Source of the DNA: Shinisaurus crocodilurus
Taxonomy: Eukaryota > Chordata > Lepidosauria > Squamata > Shinisauridae
Direction of reading: 5' to 3'
NCBI GenBank assembly: GCA_021292165.1
Contig: CM037880.1
Location: 29,729,636-29,793,635 of the forward strand
DNA length: 64,000 bases
The translations under genes were made by a program, and so were the position numbers. Positions within the stretch are counted from its first letter, which is position 1; each line of letters begins with the position of its first letter. The notes under the pieces were generated by a model. It worked only from the letters and a program-made list of their open reading frames with translations. It searched no databases and was not told where the DNA came from. Positions 10,474 to 22,200 of this stretch are shown here, piece by piece.

Positions 10474-10820
10474 CAGGGGTGGGGAACCTCTTTCAGCTTG
10501 AGGGCCAAATTCAATTTTGGAGAAGCTCTCGGGGGGGCACATTCCAATGATGGATGGAGCCGAAAGCAATGGGGGGGGGCAAAGTCAAAAGAGGCAGGCC
10601 CCCAAATATCAAAAAAATAAATACAGATCAGCATATTGTAGCTGAAAGCGCTTACTGCCAGTAACTAAGTCTTAGGAGAGGCATTTCAACCTTTCAGAAG
10701 GGGGGGGGGAACTGCATATAAGCCGGGAAACCACCCAACGATCGGTGGTTGGGAGAAAGGGGGTGGAGCCAGCAGAAGGGGGTAAGATTTGCCCCCTGGG
10801 CCTGAGGTTCCCCACCCTTA
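10474..10820. mobile_element. hAT-type miniature element, 'CAGGGGTGGGGAACCTC' family (copy 1)
   Basis: The left end is CAGGGGTGGGGAACCTC and the right end GAGGTTCCCCACCCTTA, with the exact 8-bp TSD ATATATGG at 10466-10473 and 10821-10828. The interior carries the marker words GAGGGCCAAATTC and CTTAGGAGAGGCAT, also found at 25647, 27135 and 28815/30278. It is non-coding. Confidence 0.85.
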
Positions 10821-11019
10821 ATATATGGAATACATAGAGCCATAGTATTAGAACTGACCAGAAGATTTTCAGATCTAAGCTCCCCCAGACCAAGGAATAG
10901 TATACCGCCCACACATCCATCCCTTCCATCTAAGATTCATCCTTATAATGAGCCTTACTCATTAGCTGCCTTACTCCTGGTCAGTCTGTTTGTTTAGCCT
11001 GGTACTCTCTTCTAGGGGT

Positions 11020-11095
11020 AGACAACCGGGTGCCCTCCAGATCTGTTGGACTACAGATCCCATAATTCCTGAGCACTGGGCATGCTAGCTGGGGC
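11020..11095. repeat. Miniature-element half (CCGGGTGCCCTCCAGATCTGTTGGACTAC)
   Basis: It resembles the left half of the palindromic element at 22485-22618. Confidence 0.45.
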
Positions 11096-11099
11096 TTGT

Positions 11100-11235
11100 G
11101 CAAGCTGTAGCAGCAGCTATCCAGAGACTTTCCTGTCACCTGCTACCTGATTCTTTGAAATGGAGATGTCAGGGATTGAACCTGGGACCTTCAACATGCA
11201 AATCATGGGGTTCTACCACCAAGCCATGTTCCCTC
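11100..11235 (-). repeat. tRNA-derived SINE fragment
   Basis: On the minus strand it reads TGGCTTGGTGGTAGAACCC (A-box region), ATTTGCATGTTGAAGGTC and CAGGTTCAATCCCTG (B-box GGTTCAATCCC). The cloverleaf is not preserved and a non-tRNA tail follows, so this is a SINE and not a tRNA gene. A partial relative lies at about 59790-59845. Confidence 0.6.
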
Positions 11236-11778
11236 CACAATTCATTATTACAACCGCAACATGCCTACCCTGAGCAGAAAGAAAGAGCCACCAAGGTGCG
11301 CTACACGCATGACGGCAGCAGAGCAGATAGTTACAGATGGCTCAAGTAAATAAACCAAGCCACATGCTACAGGGGAAAGGGGGGGGGGGAAGAAGAGAGA
11401 CACCAGGACTTTTCCAGACAAATGTTTTAATGCTCCAGGAATGCACAGTAACTTCACAGTAGCAGCAAGACATGTAAATATTCCTTCCCACCGGCCCTGG
11501 CCCCAAGCTAATGTATCAGCTGCACATGGAACCAAATGCCATTTCTACAGATAGCTAGCTCTGCAAAAGACTCTTGGTTGTTTTTGCTGCAAGAGGTAAT
11601 CACTGCAGAACTTCAGAGATCCAAATACGGTACAAGATTAATTGGATCAGATATTAATCTGATCGATAATGTATGTGGCTTTTACTCTATTAAAAATTTA
11701 AAAGTCAGATATTAATGATTTAAAGAGAAGATAAGCCAGGAAAAAAGAAACATGCACAGAGCAAAATTATCATACCCT

Positions 11779-12206
11779 TTTTTTTTTTGAAAATTTTTTA
11801 TTTGAATTTTAAAATCCATAAAAACATAATACAGAAAACAAAGCAAAACAAAAACCAAACAAGCATACATTACCAAGACCAAACAACATTGAACTAAAAA
11901 GGACTTCCAATTTTTCCACAACCAAGTATATCAAATCTTCTATATAATCATTATAAAGAAGTTGCTTTCTTTTTTTTTCTTAAGCAATATATATATATAT
12001 ATATATATATATAAGTTCCCCCCTCTCTTATTTATCGACCTCACAAATTCACAAAGCCTTGAAATCTTTCAGCACTTTACTCCTAAACATAGATATTAAT
12101 CCTTCTACTTAAACAATATTTAATATTTCTACTCATATTTAATGAAAATATCTATCTTCCTTCCCTCTGTTTATAAAAACACACAGCCTAGCTTTTATTT
12201 CATTTA

Positions 12207-12239
<33 letters not shown>

Positions 12240-13736
12240 TTCACATTTTCACATTACTTCATAACCTAGATTTTAATCCACATTTAGTTAGTTCCTTTCC
12301 ATTAATCATTCTCAATACTAAGTTTCGTCCAGACTCAATACATTTTTACCAATAACCAATTATTATTCAGATTCTTATTCAATATTAAACCTTATTCTTA
12401 TTTTACTCAACAACTAATCTTTTTTTCTAATCCTAACTATGCCCCCTTCAAGATCCAAGCCACCACACTAATGAAAAATACAAAGAAAAGCCACCTCACT
12501 TTGAAGAAGTTCTCCTTTCTCCCAAAGGGGTTCCTCTCACCCACCCCTTAATGTTCAGATTTATACATGTTCTTTTTGGATCACTATCAGTGATCCCTTT
12601 ACATTTCTCCCACTTGAATTTCTCCCACCAATCCATTTGGGAAACTGAACCTTCTTACTTCTTTCATAAGAACTTCCCCCTTCCACCAGTAGTCAGCAAT
12701 CAACATAATATAAGTCAAACCATTTTTTCCGTCCAATAATCAGCAAACAATTTTTTCATAACATGTGTCAAACCATTTATCCCATCCAAAAGTCAACAAC
12801 CCATTTCCCCGATCAAACACAGTGTTCACAATATACATCTTTTTCAGGCTCATGTTCCACAAAAAACGTTTTTTCCCCATAGCTGGCTTTCTCCAGATAG
12901 CCCGGCAGCAGTCACCTTCCCAGTTCTTTGTGCATGACTTTTCAAAAACATTTTTACTGTCCGCTTCCACAGCAATCTCCTCCTTTTTGCTTCCTCTCTT
13001 TGCAAGTTTTTTAATCTCTCGTGGCACATTAATCTTCCAGTTATTCTCCCTTTTCTGTTCCAACTTCACAAACGATCGGTCCCCCTCAGTATTGTCCTGG
13101 AATTTAAGACTTATTTCCAACCTTTCCAGCCATCTTTTTTTGAATACTTTAAGCATGCCCAATAATTCATTGGCTAGCAGCCATAAATCATGAGTAGCCA
13201 TCTTGTCTATGACGCAGTATATATTTAACAGTCTATTAATACTGCTTTATACTTTTCCAAAATCCAAAGTAAAAGGAGTCACAATACCTCTTTCTTTCTC
13301 ATTTCAAAGCACATTTGTTGATCTTCCGATTATGAAGTTTTTGAAGTATATTTTCTTTTTAATATCCAGAGAAAAGGGTATTTAGTCTTGGTTGTGGATA
13401 AAATTTCTTTTTGTTACTAATTGGCAATAAATCTTTTAAAAAATGGAGTTGTCGATCTTCAGGTTCTTGAGAAAAGAACTCCAGACACAGCGGCGAGCGA
13501 TGATGGATACTCCCACTCTCTACTCCTCCCCGAGAGAATTTGCAGCAGCCACTGCAAAAAAACCCCTCAGAGATAGAGCATTTAGAGATATGCTGGGAAT
13601 CACTCTTAGATCATCCTCTTGGTCCGAGGAGAATACCCAGCCAGGATAACCTCTTGGCTGGATTTCATGCCGTGTCGGTCTCCCCCGATTTCGAGGAAGC
13701 GTCAGATCGCCATTTTAAACTCCACCGGAAGCCCCC
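11779..13736 (-). mobile_element. L1-like retroelement insertion (shortened, HAL1-like in layout)
   Basis: It starts on the + strand with a poly-T run, which is the poly-A tail of a minus-strand element. It ends at GGGGGCTTCCGGTGGAG read on the minus strand. It is flanked by 16-bp duplications, 11763-11778 and 13737-13752, with one mismatch. It is about 2 kb, with an AT-rich 3' part holding (AT)n at about 11987-12014 and (AAT)n at 12210-12238. It carries one 153-codon frame (12740-13201). No reverse transcriptase is visible, so mobilisation would need enzymes in trans. Confidence 0.65.
12740..13201 (-). CDS. Unrecognised 153-residue reading frame in the L1-like element
   Basis: It starts at ATG (CAT at 13199-13201) and is open for 153 codons. 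The product is basic and rich in Lys, Glu and Trp, with a predicted helical stretch around FKKRWLERLEISLKF and a C-terminal part rich in LLTFGWDKWFDT. I do not recognise a domain. By position, downstream of a roughly 530-nt leader and upstream of an AT-rich tail, it could be an ORF1-like or truncated L1 frame. The opposite strand also has a 142-codon frame, which I regard as a shadow. Whether it is ever translated is unknown. Confidence 0.35.
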   Translation of the reverse strand: MATHDLWLLANELLGMLKVFKKRWLERLEISLKFQDNTEGDRSFVKLEQKRENNWKINVPREIKKLAKRGSKKEEIAVEADSKNVFEKSCTKNWEGDCCRAIWRKPAMGKKRFLWNMSLKKMYIVNTVFDRGNGLLTFGWDKWFDTCYEKIVC

Positions 13737-14046
13737 AAAATTGTCATACCCTAATGCACAGTGCAATCCTATGCATATTTACTCAGAAGTCCCATGGTGT
13801 TCAGTGGGGCTTACTCTCTACGGTAGTAAGTGTGTTTAAGGTTGTAGCCTCAGTATACCCGTGAAGCCCATCCCACTTAGCTGAGTGGTGTGAAGTCCAA
13901 GAGCAGAACTACTGGATTTTGTCTGAGAGAACACTGGAGTCTCTCACAGCGTCTTTGTAAATTCATTGATGATGTACAAGCAGAGCACTCTGGGAGCAAA
14001 TAAGACTCCTAAGGCAGACAAGACTAGCTCCTAATGCAGAATGAGG

Positions 14047-14179
14047 GCGCAACTGCATGCAAGTTTAGACAGAAAAAAAGTCCTACAACTCCCAGCATGC
14101 CCCAGCCAGCTATGCTGGCTGGGGCATGGTGGGAGTTGTAGGACTTTTTTTTCTATCTAAATTTGCATAGGATTGCGCC
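14047..14179. repeat. Hairpin miniature element (copy 3)
   Basis: The left arm has GTTTAGACAG...GTCCTACAACTCCCAGCATGCCCCAGCC and the right arm is its near-complete reverse complement, ending GGATTGCGCC. It adjoins the right member of the inverted repeat, mirroring 165-284. Confidence 0.75.
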
Positions 14180-14485
14180 TTTAGTTCCCAAAGAGAGCAA
14201 CTGCATCCCAACGTGTTTCACTTTTTTGGCCAACTCTCTCCCACTTTCTCTGCCCAATTTAAAATGGTAAAACACCCTGCTACACACACATACACTGCTC
14301 CTCCTAACTGCCTCTTGGGTCCTTCCCCAGTTTTTCATAAGGTATTACATTCTAAAGGTGAGAGCCATCCAGTTGACACTTACACATAGCCAAAAAAGAG
14401 GAACTGTTTCACCAAAAAAAGAAAAGAAAAAAGAGGACAAAATAGGAGCCAAATTGGCATAAAACTGCATGTTAATTTATAGGCA
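14180..14485. other. Unassigned intergenic DNA
   Basis: No repeat or gene is recognised. Confidence 0.4.
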
Positions 14486-14487
14486 TA

Positions 14488-14738
14488 CAGTAATACCTTG
14501 GATTGCAAGGAACTTGGTTTGAGAGCATTTTGCAAGACAAAGCACATTTTAAAATATTTATTTATTCATTTTTGACTTGATATACACGCGACGTCTTGCA
14601 ATACAAGTACTGTAGTACGGCTTAAATTAAAAATCTCTGTACAAATTTTTTGGGGGGGATTTCGTTTTGATATAAGAGTGTTTTGGATTACAAGCATGTT
14701 TCCGGAACGAATTGTGCTCTCAATCCAAGGCATGACTG
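14488..14738. mobile_element. Tigger/mariner-like miniature element (copy A)
   Basis: It starts CAGTAATACCTTGGATTGCAAG and ends AATCCAAGGCATGACTG, flanked by TA on both sides (14486-14487, 14739-14740), the usual TcMar target. The interior words TTGCAATACAAGTACTGTAGTACGG recur at 31409-31657 and 58955-59202. Confidence 0.75.
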
Positions 14739-14754
14739 TAGATGCAAATTACTA

Positions 14755-15011
14755 CAGTAATACCTTGGATTGCAAGTAACTTGGTCTGAGAGTGTTTTGC
14801 AAAACAAGCAAAAAAAATTTTTTTAATTGACTTGATAAACGAGCAAGGTCTTGCAATACAAGGTAGGGATGTAACCGCTCGCCTCGAGCGGGCGTAGCAG
14901 GCCGAAATCGGCCCCGCTCACGCCCGCCAGAGACTCGCTTTGATATAAGAGTGTTTTGGATTACAAGCATGGTTCTGGAACGAATTATGCTTGCAATCCA
15001 AGGTATTACGG
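14755..15011. mobile_element. Tigger/mariner-like miniature element (copy B) with a replaced GC-rich middle
   Basis: The ends match copy A, but about 14865-14938 is a foreign GC-rich block between 'CTTGCAATACAAG' and 'GATATAAGAGTGTTTTGG'. The block contains the small palindrome GGCCGAAATCGGCC. It lies 16 bp after copy A, giving two adjacent direct copies. Confidence 0.65.
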
Positions 15012-15718
15012 TATAACGTCAGTAGAAATACAATGCATCTCACCATACCGGGAAGACTGCGAGCAGGTGACTGTGTGTCTGTTATGTAGGCTCTAACTGT
15101 GGATGGTCAGCTTCAAGGCCTCTGCTCCCCTCCGTTCTTAAGGTTATTCATATTTAAAGGGAACTTGGATTGGACAACTCTTCAAATAGAAGGCACTTTT
15201 AAACGGAGGACTGTCCTCTGTAAAGTAGAACACATAACCACCCTAACGTTCAGCCCTTCTGTTAAGTCCCTGATCATCACCATTCAAAAATCTCAGTTAA
15301 AAGCATCATAATAGGCCTGTTCCGTACCTTAACTGCTCAGAATGTGGTGCTCCTTTCTGCCCCCTGCCCCCCCCAAATTATTTGTATCTATTTAAAGTTC
15401 AGTTCTAACATCTCATATCAAATGGCACTTTATTAGCATTGGTTGTCTTCCATGCGGACACAAGTTTAAGTGTGGTCTATGCACGTGAAATATTTGTATA
15501 GCCTTTCGCCTCTGCTAGCTGTGCAAAGATAATACAGGCTGCTGCTTCTTCCTCCTCCTACACGAGCAAGCAAACTGTTTGCATAGGGCCAGCCCAGTTA
15601 TATACAAAAGCAAGACACATACTTCGATAAACACCAGAGTGTTTGTGCACAGGTGTGAGCCAAATCTTTTTTTTTTGTCTTGTACCAACATATATAACAA
15701 GACGAAAACAAAAAATAA
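15012..15718. other. Unassigned intergenic DNA
   Basis: No repeat, exon or RNA gene is recognised. Confidence 0.4.
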
Positions 15719-15723
15719 AGAAC

Positions 15724-15751
15724 TGTGAAAAAGAGCCGACCCTTCTCCAAC

Positions 15752-15791
<40 letters not shown>

Positions 15792-16462
15792 CCACACATG
15801 TAAACAAGTGTAATCCCAGCTAGAGACTGGGAAACCCATGCAAATGTACATAACTTCCTCTGATGGCCCCTCTCACCTTAGAGTCTCCCACGTCTTTGAT
15901 GTCCCTGTGCCACAAGTATTTGCATGCAAATGTTCCCAAGCCCTCTAGTCATGATCAGGAGCCAGATGAAGTTCATCCTGATTGGCCAAAGACAGCTGGG
16001 CTACTGAAAGGAGTGGGGGGGGAGAATCGATACTGCCAGCCGTGGCTTCTGGTTTGAGTTGTTGTTGTCTGGATGCGAAGGAGCGCAGAGTAGGGCTTTT
16101 TGCTTAGGCAAGCCCTAAGAAGACCAACCCCCAGGCAAGGAGTAAGTGCCTGGGTATTTATATAGTAAGGGACTAGTTTTGTTGTTTTATAGCTCTACTG
16201 TGTATATACCAAAGTGTCTCCTCACCTTTTCCCTCTTCCCTCATTCCCCACCTTTTATTGTAATCTGTTTACCTCAAATAAACTTTCCTGGTTTTACCCC
16301 ACAAGGTGTGTGTGGTTCCTCTGTGGTTCAGTGCTAAATCCAGTGTATAGACTAAGGGCAAGGGCCCTGAGAGAATCAAGTCAAGATGGCAGAGCTAAGG
16401 CTGGCAGTTTGGCACCTTTGATCTCTGGTCTTGAAGAAAGGACCGGTTGGAAGTCCTTCACA
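15724..16462 (+). mobile_element. Solo LTR of an LTR retrotransposon
   Basis: It is 739 bp, starting TGTGAA and ending TTCACA as a perfect 6-bp inverted end, flanked by the exact 5-bp TSD AGAAC (15719-15723, 16463-16467). It holds a (CA)n microsatellite at about 15760-15790 and a CAAATAAA-type polyadenylation signal near 16275, followed by GGTTTTACCCCACAAGG. There is no internal coding region. Confidence 0.85.
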
Positions 16463-16618
16463 AGAACCCTAGCAAACACAGGAGGGTTATGAATGGAAGA
16501 CGATGACATCTGAACCCCCCATAAATTTTTGTGAATGATGCAGGGCGACAGCACTATAAAAGTCTCATCTAGAGAAGCACCAAGAGAAGCCATTTTAATT
16601 CATGAGGAGAAATGTATA

Positions 16619-17505
16619 TGTGGACAGAAAGCCTGACAGAACACACACTTCATCCCCTGCAGTCACCTGCATAATCTCTGCCCAAGGCAGAGGAGCTCAG
16701 TTCCTGGCATGCATTTATATCTAGATAGTTTCGCCAAGCACCCTCAGTAAGTTGTCAAGTCCGGGACACACATTTGCATTGGCTTCAGTGGTCTTCCCCC
16801 AAGCATTCTGCAAAGGACTGTCAAGTACCCTCAATCACCCTACAAGCACCCGTTAGGAGCCATAAGCAAAGTGGCGCCAAATAACCTCAGCACCCCTCCT
16901 GCCTGGCAGGACCGGTTTGTCCTGTCAAACAAAGGGAGGGGTCGGGGATGAGGGGGGGCGAGCGAGGGAGTAAAAACAACAGCCCAGGCTCCGCTGAGGT
17001 TGTTGGGAACAAGGTGCGAGGCAGCATGGAGCGGGTCGTCGGCTCAGGCCAACCCGGGAACTCAACCCCCAAGCAGACCGCCTGGGTACTTTGTCGTAAG
17101 TCCGCCTGAGTTACTAGACTAGGGTAGATTCTTCAGTGTTAGATGAGACTAGTGTAGGTTCTTTTTTGTTTGATAGTTCTGTCTGTGCATAGCAAGGCTT
17201 TGTCTCCTTTTGTGGATTGTAACCCCTGACTTAATTGATTTGTTTATTATAAACTTCCTTTATCTCCCTGACCTGATTAAACTCAATTTAATTGAGTTAA
17301 ATTGATTAACTCAATTTAATTCAATTAAACTCTGTAAATAAACCAGTTTCACTTCTGACTGAGCCATAGTTTCGTTCTGACTTGGTGCCTGATCCAGTGC
17401 GTTCGACCTGATTTGACTGAGGGAGCGCGAACGGGAGCTCTGAGCTGTCAGATTAACCGCTTAGCTCCCGAATTTGTGGAAAAGGACTGGCGGCAGTCCT
17501 TCACA
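16619..17505 (+). mobile_element. Solo LTR of an LTR retrotransposon, second copy
   Basis: It starts TGTGGACAG and ends AGTCCTTCACA, flanked by the exact 5-bp TSD GTATA (16614-16618, 17506-17510). The last bases, AGTCCTTCACA, equal those of the LTR at 15724-16462. An AATAAACC signal lies near 17336, preceded by a run of AATTGA/AATTCA words (17280-17330). There is no internal coding region. Confidence 0.85.
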
Positions 17506-17510
17506 GTATA

Positions 17511-18060
17511 GTTGCCATGCATATTTTGGATTTAGGAGACGTATAAATGTTTCCAGTTTTAAATTATTAGGCATATCCAGCTGTTTCACAGAATTTGCAC
17601 CAGGATGTGAAACTAGTGTTGTCTTGCGTGAGGCTCCCTTCAGGATATCCTATTCTGACTGAAAAGAAAAAGAAAGGATTCCTAGAGCTTACCTTCATTC
17701 TCCAGGCACAACATCTCTCTCTACTTTAGGCTACATGGGAAAAGGGAAGAGGGCCAGATCTGGACCAAATGGTGCCACCAGCAAGGAGAATCTTCACCCC
17801 TGTCCATTTGCTCAACTTTTGAATAGTTAATTTTGTATTGTATTTATACCCTGTTTCATGACTTTGATGCATGATTTGCATGCAGAATGTATCCCTTTCA
17901 TCTAAGATGACAAATGTACACACTAGTATCTATGAATTGTGTTTGTTTGTTTATTCATGCCATAAGAATTGTTTGTACTATTTGTTTCAGCTGTTGAGTG
18001 GATAATTGAACAGATATTCTGGGACAGGTACACCCCGAGTCCAGACACATAAGCCTGGTG
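17511..18060. other. Unassigned intergenic DNA
   Basis: No repeat or exon is recognised. Confidence 0.4.
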
Positions 18061-18101
18061 CCCCAGGCAGTCACTTGGCTCAGCCACACCCACTCTGGCC
18101 T

Positions 18102-18132
18102 GGTAATCAAAGTGGTTACCACTTTGATTACC
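18102..18132. repeat. Perfect short palindrome
   Basis: The arms GGTAATCAAAGTGG and CCACTTTGATTACC are exact reverse complements separated by TTA, giving a 14-bp stem. It lies near the edge of a repeat-like, GC-rich block (about 18180-18470) that shares wording with 22730-22990 and 50500-50700. Confidence 0.8.
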
Positions 18133-18179
18133 ACTTTTGAAAGAGTGGTGGAAGGAGGCAGGTTTTAAAAATATGATAC

Positions 18180-18470
18180 TCCTGCTCAGGATTGTTTGGA
18201 TTCCCTCCTCTGAGAGCGGAGTCAGCGCTCTGACCTTGGAAGGGGGAGTTGGAGATCCAACCCTCCTCCCCCACCCCCTCGCAGCCAGCATGGAAAGAAC
18301 CACGCCGGCTGTCCTCCGAGGTTGGAAAAGCGACCTCAAAGGAGGAGGAAAGGGGGTGTTCCAGTGGGCAGGGAGGGAAGGAGACCAAAGAGGCCAAGAC
18401 ACGAGTTATCCTGAGCCTCTTCCTGCCTCCTTCCCTCCCTCACCAAAGCACCCTTGCTAGACGTGCTAAA
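18180..18470. repeat. Fragment of a GC-rich MITE family
   Basis: Words such as GCAGCCAGCATGGAAAGAACCACGCCGG, GAGGTTGGAAAAGCGACCTC and GGGGGTGTTCCAGTGGGCAGGGAGG correspond to 50570-50690 and, inverted, to 22800-22900. Confidence 0.5.
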
Positions 18471-21400
18471 AATTCAAATGTGTTACCATTTACTTACTTG
18501 GTACAGTCTTAGAATGGTGTTCTCAAATATTTCACATCAGGACCGTTCTTTTTAGTTGCTCATTCTAACTTTGCTACTTGTGCCTGAAACACTGGACACA
18601 ATGGAGGTTCTTACACCACACCTATTTGAATCTGTTTAAACAATCTGCAACATGTGCTCAACAAGAATCGGGCTATAAAAGATTTGTCTTTGGGGATGTC
18701 CCTTCTCCATTCAATTCTACTGCATAAAAAGTCATCTCTGGGATTTAAATGAATAACGAATTGACAGGCTGGAGAAGAATATCACACCACCATCTGTTGT
18801 TGGCATTGGGATTGTGGTAAACATGTCCAGTGCAGTTCGGAAAGCTGAGCAATAATACACCTGGGAGTAAAACACAATGCATTTTCCAGCAGTTGGATTC
18901 ATCCACAGTCTATATTTAGCACACACTTTTCTCCATTGTAACAGAACTTAGTTGTACTTATTTACTGGCCAATTTAAGCCCCCGATGATCAGAAGCCTTT
19001 CATGAACTCTTATGTTTGTCTTGGTTGCATAATTGGCTTATTTCTGGGATCTCCCACGTGGTGCCTGCCAGGCAACCATGTGCCTTTGGACACCTCTCTT
19101 GGTGCCCACCAGGCTCCCTGCCTTTCCTGATCTTTATTTTATTTCTTAAGAATACACACACACACAACTGGGAGGCTGGCATGCTGCAAACTGAAGTGCT
19201 GCCCTCAAGCACCACCTTTGTTTGGGTTCGAAAGAGTAGTTCTATGTTTTGAAGCTCAGCCCCCACCCCTGCTTTGTACTTCGGTTCTTAGGCAGGTTAC
19301 TTTTCTTTTAGTCTCACCAGTTTGCCTTCTGAGAAATGAGTGTCTTGTGACCAGCCATGCCCACCATGGCAGCCGTTTTATGACTCCGTGAGCCTTCCCC
19401 ATGGCAGCCGTTTTGTGAGAGCACCCACAACACTCCCTCAAAATTCCAAATGGGCCCACCAACCCAAAAATGCTAGGGACCCCAGGATTATTTGGACAGG
19501 CCCGACTTTTTTTTTTTTTACTGTTCACAAATATGACAGGGAGTTAATGGTAGTCCACATCTTTATTGAATCTGAGACACACACACACAGCATGATTGAA
19601 GTCTCCAACAAATGTGTAGTAAATCAACAGAGAGAAGACTCTCCAGTCCAGTCTCTAGTACACTGCGTGAAGGATCCATTCTTATTGTCTCATTAGACAA
19701 TTAGTTTTATGTTGACCATCAGTCATGAATCTCATTAGAACCCTCTCTTCAAAAAATTAGCAATGGACAAATCTGTCTGTTTTGGTTTCTCCCAATTTCG
19801 AATTTTTCCAGTCTTAAATTTGGCTCATCCCAAACTTTGAGAAACTTTTTTTTAATGTTCATATGAAACTTTGTATGCATTATTGTATGCATTTTATTTT
19901 CTCCAGTCCTAATACATGCATTTTTGTACACAATTTTGCTTAATGTATGTATATTTTAGCAAGCAATTTCCCTAACATAATGTATTTTTAATGTTGTTTT
20001 CACTAATATATGCACTTTAGTCTGCATGTTTCAATTGGAGAACTCCATTGCAAAATTTGGAAAGTGTAAATTTCAAAGGATAGGAAAGTTTCAGTTAACC
20101 TACTGGTTTGAAATTGCAAAATTAGGTAAGTTTGCATTAAAATGTGAATCTAACTAATCTCCCCCCCCCCCGTTCCTTATGTGTGTGTGTGTGTGCGTGT
20201 GTGTGGAATGGGGAGCTTTTCTTCTGTTGGGAGGGGCACTGGCGGGCAGGGCTGAAGCCACTTCAGAGGGGGAGGGAAGGAGGCTGAAGCCCCATCAGGA
20301 TACCTCGTATCCTAGCGGCCCCAGTCTCCTCCCCTCCCCTCCCCACCCCCTCTCTGCCCTCTTTACCCCCTTTCTCTCTTTCTTTCTCCCCTGGGAGCCT
20401 GCTGGGTAGGGAGGGAGGGAGAAGCAGATAGGATTAGACCAATGAATGGAGGACAAAATTATCAGTAGCCACCGGCTATATGTTACCTCCAATATAAGAG
20501 GCAGTAGTTGCTGGGGAACATGAGTGGGAGTATGCTATTGCACTCATATCCTGCTTATGGGCTTCCCATAGGCATCTGGATGGTCACTGTGGGAACAGAA
20601 TACTGATCTAAATAGGCTTTTGGTTTGATCCACCACAGCTCATCTTAAGTTCTTTTGTTCTTAGATGAAAAACATTTGTCAGGGGGGAAAATTGGCCTTT
20701 TAAAACTAAACAGCCAGATCCTATGCATGTTTACTCCAAAGCAAGTCCCACTGAGTTCAAACTTAACTCCCTAGCCAAACTAACCAATATAAACAATAGG
20801 TATTATTTTCCTCATATGAGAATCGGTATTTGATTTTCCATATTCAAATAAACAATTGGTGCTATTTCCACACAGACTGGTTTGTACACTGGGGACTACC
20901 CGAGATCTTCTCAGGCTGATTAAGGTGCACTTGAAAATGGAATCACGGGGCTTTTGGTGAATAACTTTGGCCATCATCCTATGTGCACTTACTCCCAAGT
21001 AAGTTCCTCAACCAATAAAAGACAGCAAGCTGAGGGCAGGAATTATTCCAAGCCACTAGGAGCCACTCTTTAAAGTATCAATTTAAAAAAACGAGTATCC
21101 AGTACATCTTCTCATTCAGCCTAGTGCCTGGAGCTGAGTCTCTCTCTGTCCACTGAGTGCTATGGAACTGATTCACCATCGTGATTCTCCAAGCTGCAGT
21201 GGCGTTGCATTTCCATGAATCACTAACAACACAGCAGTGACTCAGGCCCTGTGCTATTATTTTCAGATGCTGCTTAAATTAGCAGGGGAGTTTCTGGGGT
21301 TGCCCCAAGTGTACAAACTGGTTTATGTGAAAATAACACCTATTATCTATTGGTCTGTGGAAAATCATACCAGCTCCCACAAGAGGGGAAACGTAAAATA

Positions 21401-21650
21401 TAGCACGGATAAATATAAATGAATAAATAAAGTGCATTTAAGGAGAATCTAATGGGGAAGCAGATTAAGAAATCTATGAGGAGAAGAAGGGAAAGGGCAG
21501 AGAGGAAGAGCAATCTTAGCAAGAGGATAAGATATAAAATGATGGGTGAAGATTTAAAATAGAACTGAGGTGATGACAGGTCTTAATTTGAAGCTGGATT
21601 CTGACTAGAGCTTAGCTCTAGAAAAATGATCATTGTCAGGTCTTGGCCAT
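18471..21650. other. Largely unassigned intergenic DNA
   Basis: It contains simple repeats ((CA)n at about 19155-19168 and 19578-19590, (TG)n at 20179-20204). It also has a LINE-tail-like piece at 20540-20665 ('GAACAGAATACTGATCTAAATAGG...TTGATCCA') and a fragment of the AGTAAGTCCCACTGAGTT repeat at 20707-20770. No gene is supported. Confidence 0.4.
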
Positions 21651-21659
21651 AGACTAGAG

Positions 21660-21796
21660 CAGGGGTGGGCAGAAAATAGATCTCTAGATGTTTTGGACTT
21701 CAACTCCCGGAAGCCTCTGCCAGCATCACCAATGATCAGGAACGCTGGGAATTCATGTCCAAAACATCAGGAGGTCTACTTTTTTGCCCACCCCTG
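21660..21796. mobile_element. hAT-type palindromic miniature element
   Basis: It starts CAGGGGTGGGCAGAAAATAG and ends TTGCCCACCCCTG. Flanks GACTAGAG (21652-21659) and GACTAAAG (21797-21804) match at 7 of 8. It is related to 1464-1600. Confidence 0.75.
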
Positions 21797-21804
21797 GACT
21801 AAAG

Positions 21805-21942
21805 CACAGGTGGGCAACTTGTGGCCTTCCAGAGGTTTTGGCCTACAGCTCCCATCAGCCCCCAACCAGCATTAGCCAATGGTGAGGGATCATAGGAGTT
21901 GTAGGCCAAAACATCTAGAGGGCCACAAGTTGCCCACTCCTG
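21805..21942. mobile_element. hAT-type palindromic miniature element, adjacent copy
   Basis: It starts CACAGGTGGGCAACTTGTGG and ends CCACAAGTTGCCCACTCCTG, followed by GACTAGAC. The two arms are nearly exact reverse complements around a GCCAGCATT-type centre. It is a close relative of 42378-42593. Confidence 0.7.
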
Positions 21943-22140
21943 GACTAGACCATATGAAGCAATATTAAAGAGAAGTGTTCCTTTCTCGTACCACAGAGTA
22001 ACTACCAACCACCACCACCCCAACAATTAGAAGCAAGGGCTTTCAGGAGAGAGGGGGTTGCGGTGCAGCATGACCACCTGGGACCAGCATGGGGCAATGG
22101 AAGAATTTAGATACATTTGGAGAGCCATGCACAGACAGGG

Positions 22141-22200
22141 AAGATTGTGTCAATTAAGTTAAATTAAATTAAATTAAATTAATTTAAATTAATTCTAGTA
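22141..22200. repeat. AAATT-type simple repeat
   Basis: It is a reiterated TTAAATTAAATTAA tract. Confidence 0.8.

Larger units (their letters stand above)
11643..14046 (-). repeat. Interspersed repeat, right member of the inverted pair, split by an L1-like insertion
   Basis: 11643-11778 and 13737-14046 together are the reverse complement of 285-706. The junction words AAAATTATCATACCCT and AAAATTGTCATACCCT are the duplicated target of the inserted retroelement. The left copy has the uninterrupted form. Confidence 0.8.

Noticed and set aside
12765..13193. 142-codon + strand frame
   Set aside because: It lies opposite the 153-codon minus-strand frame in the L1-like element. The poly-A orientation favours the minus strand.
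15558..15851. Reading frames over the (CA)n tract at about 15760
   Set aside because: The Cys-Val repeats come directly from the dinucleotide microsatellite inside a solo LTR.
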